Origin: an uncultured Verrucomicrobiota bacterium
GTDB taxonomy: Bacteria; Verrucomicrobiota; Kiritimatiellia; RFP12; UBA1067
Assembly: GCA_946615875.1 (NCBI GenBank)
Contig: CAMOIK010000008.1
Coordinates: 1-20,544 of the forward strand
Length of the DNA stretch: 20,544 nt
Reading direction: 5' to 3'
The translations under genes and the position numbers were made by a program. Shown one piece after another: positions 14,361 through 20,544 of this stretch. The stretch's first letter is position 1. Each line of letters begins with the position of its first letter. The notes beneath the pieces were generated by a model. That model searched no databases and was not told the origin of the DNA. It was given only the letters and a program-made list of their open reading frames with translations.

Positions 14361-14914
14361 CGCAGATCCGCACGCGAGACAAGGTCTTCCTGGCCGTGTT
14401 CCTGCCGCTCGCCATTGTCGGCGCGTATCTCTACTTCTGGGGTGGCGACGCCGCCAAGGCCGTCGCCGCCATGCGCGCGCGCCGCGAGGCGCTGGTGTCC
14501 GCAGAGGATTTCCCGGCGGAGAAGCGTCTGCGCGAAGCGAAGATAGCGGAGGCGGAGCGCGCGCTCGCCGCAGAGAAGGCAATCCAGCCAGCCGCGCCGA
14601 AGATCGCCGCCGCGTCCGACGCCACCGTCGCCGGGCGCGAACGCGAGGTCTTGCGGGTCTTCAGGGAATCCGGGCTCGCCGTGATGCGCGGCGAAACAGT
14701 CGAGGCGGACTCCGCGGAGCCGGTCGTCGCCGCCATGGCGGCGACGGGACTGCTCCCCTCGCCAGTCTGCCGCAGATACACGCTCGACGGCACGTATCCG
14801 GCCGTCAAGCGGGCGCTGGACGCATTCTGCCGCCTGCGAATGGCCGTCGTCGCGAGCCGGATAGGCATGGACGGCGCAGGCTTCGCCCGCTGGACGCTCG
14901 AACTGTGGCTGTAG
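14357..14914 (+). CDS. PilO/GspM-like inner-membrane assembly protein
   Basis: A 185-residue bitopic protein with a short cytoplasmic start (MTQIRTRDK), one membrane helix at about 10-28, a charged helical stretch at 30-75 and a small periplasmic domain at about 100-185. This is the PilO/GspM architecture, and the gene directly follows a PilN/GspL-like gene as in most pilus and secretion operons. The partner proteins normally form a heterodimer in the periplasm. GGAGGGG just before the ATG at 14357 is a strong ribosome binding site, and the start overlaps the upstream stop. Sequence identity to named families is low, so the call depends on layout and position. Confidence 0.65.
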   Translation: MTQIRTRDKVFLAVFLPLAIVGAYLYFWGGDAAKAVAAMRARREALVSAEDFPAEKRLREAKIAEAERALAAEKAIQPAAPKIAAASDATVAGREREVLRVFRESGLAVMRGETVEADSAEPVVAAMAATGLLPSPVCRRYTLDGTYPAVKRALDAFCRLRMAVVASRIGMDGAGFARWTLELWL

Positions 14915-14971
14915 CTCCCCGCCCCCCGACCATCCCGTCTTTTGGCCTTTCCACCACTCACACCACCCACC

Positions 14972-16069
14972 ATGACACCTCTTCTAGAAAGCATATTCTC
15001 ACTGGGCGAGGAGTATGGCGCAAGCGACATCCACGTGTCCGTGGGGTTTGCGCCGCGCTTCCGCATCAGCGGCTCGCTGGTCGAGAAGGGCGGCTTCGAG
15101 CCCTTCGACTCCAAGGCCGTGGACGCCATCGCAACGGAACTCGGCCTCGTCACGCTGCCCGTCGGCTCGCCGGACGGCACCGAGAAGGTGCGCATGATCC
15201 TGGCCGCGGACGGCGCGCTGGACGGCGCGGTGACGACTTCGTCGGGCGTCCGCTACCGTTTCAACGTCTATCGGGAGTCGGACCGCCACGCCATAGCGCT
15301 GCGCCGCCTAGACACCGGCTTCCGTTCGTTCGAGGAGCTGGGGCTGCCGAAGAGGCTCGCGGATTTCTGCGACGAGCGCGACGGGCTCGTCATCGTCACC
15401 GGCCCGACGGGAAGCGGCAAATCGACCACGCTCGCAACTATGCTGGACAGGATAAACCGGACCCGCCGCGGCCATATCATCACGATCGAAGACCCGATAG
15501 AGCACGTGCACCGCTCGCGGCTGTGCCTCGTGAACCAGCGGCAGGTCGGCAGGGACACGCGCAGCTTCAGCTCCGCGCTGGTCGAGGCGATGCGCCAGGA
15601 CCCCGACGTGATACTCGTCGGCGAGAGCCGCGATCTCGCCACCGTCCGCACCGCGCTCCGCGCCGCCGAGACGGGCCACCTCGTCTTCACCACGCTGCAC
15701 GCCGGCGACGCTCCCGGCGCGATAGACCGGCTCGTCGCGATGTTCCCGCCCGAGGAGCAGACCTGCGCCCGCCACGAACTGGCTCTCGTGCTGCGCGGCG
15801 TCTTCGCCCAGCATCTGCTGCCCTCGCCCGGCGGCGAGCGCCTCAGCCTGGCGTGCGAACTGCTCGTGAACACCTCCGCCGTCGCGAACCTGATTGCCAC
15901 CGGGCGCACGGCGCAGCTCTACTCCGTCATCGAGACGGGCGCCGCCGCCGGAATGCGCACGCTCGACCAGTCCCTCGCCGAACTCGTCTCGCGCCGCCTC
16001 GTCGGCGAGCGCACCGCGCTCGCGCTCTCCCGCAACCCCGCCATGCTGCAGAGGAGGCTCGACTCGTGA
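14972..16069 (+). CDS. PilT-like type IV pilus/secretion ATPase
   Basis: A cytoplasmic hexameric ATPase of 365 residues, close to PilT size. The N-terminal domain has YGASDIHVSVGFAPRFRISG. Walker A is GPTGSGKSTT at 144-153, the Asp box is IITIEDPIEHVH, Walker B is DVILVGESRD and the His box is GHLVFTTLHAGDAPGAIDR. PilT proteins usually have GEMRD where this one has GESRD. The length and the LVAMFPPEEQ segment favour PilT (retraction) over PilB. A TTG at 14942 is in frame, but the ATG at 14972 starts the conserved domain. It has no Shine-Dalgarno and follows a C-rich tract. The stop overlaps the GTG of the next ATPase gene. Confidence 0.9.
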   Translation: MTPLLESIFSLGEEYGASDIHVSVGFAPRFRISGSLVEKGGFEPFDSKAVDAIATELGLVTLPVGSPDGTEKVRMILAADGALDGAVTTSSGVRYRFNVYRESDRHAIALRRLDTGFRSFEELGLPKRLADFCDERDGLVIVTGPTGSGKSTTLATMLDRINRTRRGHIITIEDPIEHVHRSRLCLVNQRQVGRDTRSFSSALVEAMRQDPDVILVGESRDLATVRTALRAAETGHLVFTTLHAGDAPGAIDRLVAMFPPEEQTCARHELALVLRGVFAQHLLPSPGGERLSLACELLVNTSAVANLIATGRTAQLYSVIETGAAAGMRTLDQSLAELVSRRLVGERTALALSRNPAMLQRRLDS

Positions 16070-17145
16070 GAACCACGTTCCTGGAACGCGCGGAGTCCCT
16101 CTCCGACCCCGTGCTGCTGGTCGATCGCATCCTCCGCGCCGGCCTTTTCCTGCACGCCTCAGACATCCACCTGGACCCGATGGAGGGCTTCCTGCGCGTC
16201 CGCCTGCGCATCGACGGCGAACTGGAGGACGTGCTGCACATACCTGCGACGATGCAGAGCGCCGTTACGAGCCGGCTCAAAGTCCTTGCCTCGCTGGACA
16301 TAGCCGAGCGCAGGGCGCCGCAGGACGGCGGCTTCGTCTGGCGCCTCCAGGGCCTGGCGGCGGGGACGCCGCCGCTGGACGTCCGCATGGCCACGCTGCC
16401 GGTGCGCCACGGCGAGCGCGTCACGCTGAGGCTGCTCGAGGCGGGAGGCCGCCGCCTCGGCCTCGACGAACTGGGGATGCGCCCTGCGGACCGCGCGTTG
16501 TTCGACGCCGTGCTGCGGCGCCCGCACGGTCTCGTGCTCCTGTGCGGCCCCACGGGAAGCGGAAAGACCACCACGCTGTATGCCGCCATCGGCGAACTGC
16601 TGCGCTCCGGCGAGCCCAAGAACATCATCACGGTCGAAGACCCGGTGGAATACGAAATCCCCGGCGTGGCGCAGGCGGAGGTCGATAGCGCCGACAAGGT
16701 GAACTTTTCCAAGGCCCTGAAGTCAATCCTCCGCCACGATCCCGACGTGGTGATGATAGGCGAAATACGCGACACGGACTCCCTCGACGCGGCCGTCAAG
16801 GCGTCGCTGACGGGCCATCTGGTGCTTTCCACCCTCCACGCCAACGACGCGCCGTCGTGCGTCACGCGCCTGGTCGATATGGGCCTGGACGCTAAGCTGG
16901 TGCCCGCCACGCTGCGCCTGGCCGTCGCCCAGCGGCTTGTGCGGAGGGTCTGCCGCGAGTGCGGCGGCGCGTCCGGCGCGGAATGCCCGGTGTGCGGCGG
17001 GCGCGGCTTCTCGGGCCGGATCGGTGTCTTCGAGTTCTTCACGCCGGAAGGCGGGCTCGTGCGGCCGATGCGCGAGGACGCGATGGAGAAGGTGGAGCAG
17101 GGCGTGACCACCCTCCCGGAGATCGTCCGGGTGATGGGCGAGTGA
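16066..17145 (+). CDS. GspE/PilB-like assembly ATPase lacking the N-terminal domain
   Basis: A cytoplasmic ATPase of 359 residues that should power pilus or pseudopilus assembly. It has ASDIHLDPMEGFLRVRLRID, DIAERRAPQDG, Walker A GPTGSGKTTT (Lys167), the Asp box ITVEDPVEYEI, Walker B DVVMIGEIRD and the His box GHLVLSTLHANDAPS. A zinc-binding insert follows, CRECGG paired with CPVCGG, and then GRIGVFEFF, all typical of GspE/PilB. Family members usually have 500-570 residues. Here the whole N1 domain, which contacts GspL or PilM, is absent. The GTG start at 16066 overlaps the upstream stop (GTGA). The frame is open upstream through the whole PilT-like gene, but that part has no homology and is not coding. 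Confidence 0.9.
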   Translation: MRTTFLERAESLSDPVLLVDRILRAGLFLHASDIHLDPMEGFLRVRLRIDGELEDVLHIPATMQSAVTSRLKVLASLDIAERRAPQDGGFVWRLQGLAAGTPPLDVRMATLPVRHGERVTLRLLEAGGRRLGLDELGMRPADRALFDAVLRRPHGLVLLCGPTGSGKTTTLYAAIGELLRSGEPKNIITVEDPVEYEIPGVAQAEVDSADKVNFSKALKSILRHDPDVVMIGEIRDTDSLDAAVKASLTGHLVLSTLHANDAPSCVTRLVDMGLDAKLVPATLRLAVAQRLVRRVCRECGGASGAECPVCGGRGFSGRIGVFEFFTPEGGLVRPMREDAMEKVEQGVTTLPEIVRVMGE

Positions 17146-17158
17146 GGTGCGCGGGACG

Positions 17159-18379
17159 ATGGTCTTCTCGGTAGAGGCGATTGACGGCGGCGGCGCGCGG
17201 CGGAGTTTCCGTCGCGAGGCGCCTGACGCCGCCGCGCTTCGCGCCGCCCTCAAGAAGGACGGGATGGTGGTCCTCTCCCTCTCACGGTCCGGAGGCGGGG
17301 CGGATGCGCCGGCCGGCGGACCGCGCCAGGCGAAAGGGCCGCTGTTCGTGTCGTCGCTCGCCGTCGAGACGGGGCTGAGGCAGCTGGCGGCAATGCTGCG
17401 CAGCGGCGTGGCGCTGCTCGCGGCGCTGGATGTCGTCGCCGGGCAGTCGGAGGGGAAGGCGGCGGGCAGGATGTGGCGGCTTGTTGCTTCGCGTGTCGAG
17501 AAGGGGGAGTCGTTCTCCGCCGCCCTCGCCGCGCAGGCGGCGGGCAGGTTCGGCGACGCTACGGTCCGCCTCGCGGAGGTGGGCGAGCGCACCGGCGAAC
17601 TGGCTCACGCGCTCTCGCGCGCCGCAGACCAGATGGAGGCGAGGCGGAGCCTGCGCTCCATGGTCGTCAATGCGCTCGCCTATCCGCTGCTCGCCGTCGC
17701 GATGGCCGTGGCGGTCAGCGCATACCTGGTCGCTGTCGTCATACCGAAGCTGGCCGATTTCCTGCGCACGGGCGGAGTCGCGCTGCCGGGCCCGACGCGG
17801 ATGCTGATGGATTTCTCGGACGCGGCCCGCGCCAACGCATTCGCCATATGCGCCGTCGTCGCCGCCGCCGTCGCAGTGTGGGTGGCGCTGAGGTTTTTCG
17901 ATGCGGCGCGCGAGATCCAGGATGCCGCGCTGCTCCGCCTGCCAGTGGTGGGCAGGATACTCCGTCTCTCGGGCACGGCGGTCTTCTCGCGCTCCATGCA
18001 GATCATGACCGAGGCGGGGGTGGCGCTCGTCGATGCGCTGGAAACATCCGCGAAACTGCTTGCGAACCGCCGCCTCCGCCGCCGTGTGGATGCCGCCGTA
18101 GAGGCCGTGGTGCGCGGCCAGACGCTTGACGCCGCGCTTTCCCCGGCGGTGGAGTTCATGCCGATGATGCGGCGCATGGCGGCCGTCGGCGAGGTCGCGG
18201 GTTCGCTGCCAGACGCATTCGCCGAGACCGCCCGCTTCCACGAGACGCTGCTCGCCCTCGCCGTCAAGCGCTTCGGGATGCTCATCGAGCCGGTGATGAT
18301 ATGCGTCACAGGGGCGATCGTGGGCTTCGTGTATATCGCCTTCTTCGTCGCGCTCTTCGCCGTCGCAGGGACCCGCTAG
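17159..18379 (+). CDS. GspF/PilC-like inner-membrane platform protein
   Basis: The polytopic platform protein of the assembly machine, 406 residues, normal for the family. A short cytoplasmic N-terminus (MVFSVEAIDGGGARRSF) precedes two homologous T2SSF domains. The first has LRQLAAMLRSGVALLAAL and VGERTGELAHAL; the second has FSRSMQIMTEAGVALVDAL and VGEVAGSLPDAF. Membrane helices lie after each domain, including ALAYPLLAVAMAVAVSAYLV and the C-terminal VTGAIVGFVYIAFFVALFAV. A GTG at 17147 is also in frame, but the ATG at 17159 has AGGTG at a better distance. It is the last gene of the operon, and its stop overlaps the stop of the convergent SDR gene by four bases (CTAG). Confidence 0.92.
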   Translation: MVFSVEAIDGGGARRSFRREAPDAAALRAALKKDGMVVLSLSRSGGGADAPAGGPRQAKGPLFVSSLAVETGLRQLAAMLRSGVALLAALDVVAGQSEGKAAGRMWRLVASRVEKGESFSAALAAQAAGRFGDATVRLAEVGERTGELAHALSRAADQMEARRSLRSMVVNALAYPLLAVAMAVAVSAYLVAVVIPKLADFLRTGGVALPGPTRMLMDFSDAARANAFAICAVVAAAVAVWVALRFFDAAREIQDAALLRLPVVGRILRLSGTAVFSRSMQIMTEAGVALVDALETSAKLLANRRLRRRVDAAVEAVVRGQTLDAALSPAVEFMPMMRRMAAVGEVAGSLPDAFAETARFHETLLALAVKRFGMLIEPVMICVTGAIVGFVYIAFFVALFAVAGTR

Positions 18380-18945
18380 CGGGTCAGGGCGGACAGTATT
18401 TCCGCCGCCAGCGCGGCGGGAGGCGTCGCGGCGGAGGCAGGCGCGCCCATTCGCCCGGCGCAGGCGTCGAACATCCGCGTGCGCACGTGGCGCGGCTCTA
18501 TCGCCGACACGGCGATGCCGCGCGGCGCGAGTTCCGCGGAAAGAGCGCGGCACATGGCGGAAAGCGCACCTTTCGACGCGCAGTACGCCGCGCCGCCAGC
18601 CCACCCCTCGCTGGCCGATATGCTGGAGACGGCCAGCGCGCGCATCCCAGAGGGCGAGTTCAGGCGCCTGGAAACGATGTGGCGCATCAGCGCGAGGAAG
18701 AGCCCGCAGTTCACGCGGAAGGTCTCGTTCAGCAGTTCGTCGGTCGTCTTCGCCACGGACGCCACAGGGCAGCACCCGGTCGCGAATACCAATGCGTCCA
18801 GCCCGGAAGGAATTTCCGCCGCGCCGTCGGCCAGGGCCGCGAAGTCCGCGCGGTTGAACGCGACGACCTCGTGCCCGGCCGCGAGCGCCGCTTCGGCCAC
18901 TGCGCCGCCTATTCCTCCCGTCGTGCCTGTGACTAGCAGTTTCAT
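18376..18945 (-). CDS. Short-chain dehydrogenase/reductase family protein
   Basis: An NAD(P)-dependent SDR enzyme of 189 residues, shorter than the usual 240-260. The nucleotide-binding TGTTGGIG lies at 6-13, Asn79 in FRVNCG, the catalytic serine in AVSSISASEG (about 108) and the YxxxK pair at Tyr121 and Lys125 (YCASK), so the active site looks complete. The shortening is mainly between the first strands. The substrate is unknown. GGAGG precedes the ATG on the minus strand, and the gene follows the ybaK-like gene after 35 nt, so the two form a small operon that meets the pilus operon tail to tail. Confidence 0.9.
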   Translation of the reverse strand: MKLLVTGTTGGIGGAVAEAALAAGHEVVAFNRADFAALADGAAEIPSGLDALVFATGCCPVASVAKTTDELLNETFRVNCGLFLALMRHIVSRRLNSPSGMRALAVSSISASEGWAGGAAYCASKGALSAMCRALSAELAPRGIAVSAIEPRHVRTRMFDACAGRMGAPASAATPPAALAAEILSALTR

Positions 18946-18980
18946 GGTGTCGCGCCTCCAGGATGGATGTTGCTCGCCGA

Positions 18981-19451
18981 CTAGACGATCCCCACCGACA
19001 CCGGGACGGTGAGGCCGGGGAGCGCCTTGTCTATGTCCGCGCTCTTCATGGTGGCCACAAGGCCGCGGTGCCCGGCGTTGATGTGGACCTCGGGAAGGTC
19101 GTAGATCGTCCGCTCCACATAGACCGTCATCTGCTTGCGCGTGCCGAAGGGCGACGTGCCGCCCACGTGGTAGCCGGAATGGCGGTCGGCCGTCTCGGGT
19201 TCGCAGGTCTGCACCGTCTTGCAGCCGCGCGCACGCGCCAGATTTTTGGTGGATATCTCCATGTCTCCGTGCATCAGGCAGACGAACGGCCGCTTAGTCT
19301 CGTCTTCCAGTATGATGGTCTTTATCGTCGCGTGGTGGTCGAGGCCCAGCTCTTCCGCGGCCTGGCGGGTGCCGCCGTGCGGCGTGAAGGCGTAGCTGCG
19401 CAGCGTGAACGGCACTTTCGCCGCAAGCAGCGCGCGCCGCGCCATCGTCAT
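18981..19451 (-). CDS. ybaK: YbaK/EbsC-family aminoacyl-tRNA deacylase
   Basis: Hydrolyses mischarged tRNA, typically Cys-tRNA-Pro, a proofreading activity in the cytoplasm. The 156-residue length matches E. coli YbaK (159). The conserved lysine lies in ATIKTIILED (Lys44), and the family signature GYHVGGTSPFGTRK lies at about 93-106, followed by VHINAGHRGL. An upstream in-frame ATG at 19475 would add eight residues (MKEKDEHP), but these codons contain AAGGAGAAGG, a good ribosome binding site for the ATG at 19451. The later start also fits the family N-terminus. The gene is divergent from the purF-like gene and shares a 146-nt promoter region with it. Confidence 0.9.
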   Translation of the reverse strand: MTMARRALLAAKVPFTLRSYAFTPHGGTRQAAEELGLDHHATIKTIILEDETKRPFVCLMHGDMEISTKNLARARGCKTVQTCEPETADRHSGYHVGGTSPFGTRKQMTVYVERTIYDLPEVHINAGHRGLVATMKSADIDKALPGLTVPVSVGIV

Positions 19452-19485
19452 GGGATGTTCGTCCTTCTCCTTCATGTCGCCGAGT

Positions 19486-19500
19486 ATTCTACCATATTTC
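19486..19500 (-). promoter_or_regulatory. Extended -10 promoter of the ybaK-SDR operon
   Basis: On the minus strand GCGAAATATGGTAGAAT matches the TATGnTATAAT promoter family with one change (TAGAAT, 19486-19491). Transcription should begin near 19479, leaving a short leader before the ATG at 19451 and placing AAGGAGAAGG within it. It is divergent from the promoter at 19575-19585. Confidence 0.65.
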
Positions 19501-19566
19501 GCGCCTCCCGTGTGGGAAAGCGCGCCAGGATGGCGGAGGAGGCTTTTCGGGCTCGGCGCACACGCG

Positions 19567-19585
19567 GCGGAAAATATGCTATAAT
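19567..19585 (+). promoter_or_regulatory. Extended -10 promoter of the purF-like gene
   Basis: GCGGAAAATATGCTATAAT repeats the cysS promoter with one difference in the variable base. TATAAT lies at 19580-19585. The leader of about 30 nt contains AAGGAGGAG (19605-19613), 8 nt before the ATG at 19622. Confidence 0.75.
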
Positions 19586-19621
19586 ACGTTCCTCAACCCT
19601 ACAAAAGGAGGAGACGACAGG

Positions 19622-20544
19622 ATGGGCGGACTATGCGGCGTGACGGCGAAGACAGATTGCACCACCGATTTGTTCTTCGGCACCGACTACCATTCGCACT
19701 TGGGCACCCACCGGGGCGGGCTGGCGGTGCTGGGAGAGGGCGGGGCGTTCCAGCGCTCAATCCACAACATACAGAACGCGCCGTTCCGCTCCAAGTTCGA
19801 GAACGACATCTCGCGCTTCGCGGGCAAGGTCGGCATCGGCGTGATAAGCGACACCGACCCTCAGCCGCTGGTCATGTGTTCGCATCTCGGCACCTTCGCG
19901 CTCGTAACCGTGGGGCTTGTCGAGAATATAGAGGAGATCAAGGCGGAACTCTTCCGCGAGAACGCCGCGCAGCTCCAGTTCTCCACCACTAGCGGCATGG
20001 TGGGGCCGACGGAGGTCGTCTCGGCTCTCATCGCCACGCAGGACTCGATCGTCGGCGGCGTCCGATACGTCCAGCGGAAGGTGCGCGGCAGCTGCACCAT
20101 CCTCATCATAGACGACAAGGGCACGCTCTACGCGGCGCGCGACCGTTACGGCCGCACGCCCGCGATCATAGGCCGCAAGGAAGGCTCGATGATCGTGGTG
20201 CAGGAGAGCTGCGCGCTGCCGAACCTGGGCTACGAGCACGTGCGAGACCTGGGGCCCGGCGAGATGGTGGCGATGACGCCCGACGGGATGGAGACGGTGA
20301 TAGAGCCCGGCGATGAGATGGCCATCTGCTCGTTCCTCTGGGTGTATTACGGCTATCCCGCGTCCAGCTACGAGGGGAGGAACGTAGAGATGGCCCGCTA
20401 CCGCTGCGGCGGAGCGCTGGCCGCGCGCGACACCGTTCGCGTGGATGCGGCGTGCGGCATCCCGGATTCCGGCACGAGCCACGCGCTCGGCTACGCCCAC
20501 GAGGCCGGAGTGAAATACGCCCGCCCCTTCGTGAAGTACACGCC
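19622..20544 (+). CDS. purF: Amidophosphoribosyltransferase-like protein (PurF family), 3' end outside window
   Basis: The first 307 residues of a glutamine PRPP amidotransferase-like protein; the gene continues past the right edge. The N-terminal Ntn-hydrolase domain starts MGGLCGV, so the nucleophile would be Cys5 with a short propeptide. HLGTHRGGLAV, FENDISRF, GIGVISDTDPQPL and YAARDRYGRTPAIIG follow the PurF plan. The start of the phosphoribosyltransferase domain is visible as IPDSGTSHALGYAHEAGVKYARPFVKYT. The canonical RYST and HNG glutamine-site motifs are replaced by VISD and TVG, as in a second PurF-like clade known from Clostridia. It may be the only PurF here or a paralogue with altered amide transfer. 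A strong promoter and ribosome binding site precede it. Confidence 0.85.
   Translation, partial: MGGLCGVTAKTDCTTDLFFGTDYHSHLGTHRGGLAVLGEGGAFQRSIHNIQNAPFRSKFENDISRFAGKVGIGVISDTDPQPLVMCSHLGTFALVTVGLVENIEEIKAELFRENAAQLQFSTTSGMVGPTEVVSALIATQDSIVGGVRYVQRKVRGSCTILIIDDKGTLYAARDRYGRTPAIIGRKEGSMIVVQESCALPNLGYEHVRDLGPGEMVAMTPDGMETVIEPGDEMAICSFLWVYYGYPASSYEGRNVEMARYRCGGALAARDTVRVDAACGIPDSGTSHALGYAHEAGVKYARPFVKYT

Noticed and set aside
14905..16065. Possible N-terminal half of the GspE-like ATPase in a 746-codon open frame
   Set aside because: The stretch overlaps the entire PilT-like gene in another frame, is Arg-rich and shows no GspE N1 domain; the GTG at 16066 overlaps the PilT-like stop as expected for coupled genes.
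1..20544. CRISPR array, tRNA or rRNA genes, insertion sequences
   Set aside because: The repeats seen are direct short tandem units without spacers; no tRNA cloverleaf, rRNA core sequence or transposase was recognised.

Overview
The window is a high-GC bacterial chromosome segment. It combines housekeeping genes (cysS, trxA, priA, ispF, a purF-type gene) with several prepilin-like proteins, a compact type II secretion/type IV pilus-like operon, a secreted GH20 glycosidase and lineage-specific tandem repeats. This mix suggests a member of the PVC superphylum, perhaps Kiritimatiellota or Lentisphaerota from an animal gut. That placement is an inference from gene style and repeat content, since no rRNA gene is present.

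Layout. Positions 1-660 hold no intact gene. They contain a pair of perfect palindromes 22 bp apart and, on the minus strand, the decayed remains of a DinJ/RelB-YafQ toxin-antitoxin operon. From about 670 to 4285 the plus strand carries cysS, trxA, a small zinc-ribbon/coiled-coil protein, a CDP-alcohol phosphatidyltransferase (pgsA-like) and a large prepilin-like protein. Primosomal helicase priA follows, then an 813-residue membrane protein with a TPR tail, a secreted beta-N-acetylhexosaminidase, a NusG-family factor and ispF. From 11957 to 18379 there is a tightly packed seven-gene operon: two GspG-like pseudopilins, a GspL/PilN-like protein, a PilO/GspM-like protein, a PilT-like ATPase, a short GspE/PilB-like ATPase and a GspF/PilC platform protein. 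It lacks a secretin and a prepilin peptidase, which must be encoded elsewhere if the machine works. A short minus-strand operon (ybaK, then an SDR gene) converges on it. A purF-like gene transcribed away from ybaK runs off the right edge.

Regulation and repeats. At least six promoter-like sites share an extended -10 with consensus TATGnTATAAT after an A/T run. Three overlap the stop codon of the preceding gene, and the one before cysS sits so close to the ATG that the mRNA would be leaderless. Three tandem-repeat families occur: a 9-bp family (NNTCAAACC) between genes, arranged as an inverted pair of arrays before the NusG-like gene; a 7-bp family (CTGCAAA) read in frame inside pgsA and priA; and a 22-bp repeat after ispF. 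The repeats, the promoter/stop overlaps and the streamlined pilus operon are the most unusual features.
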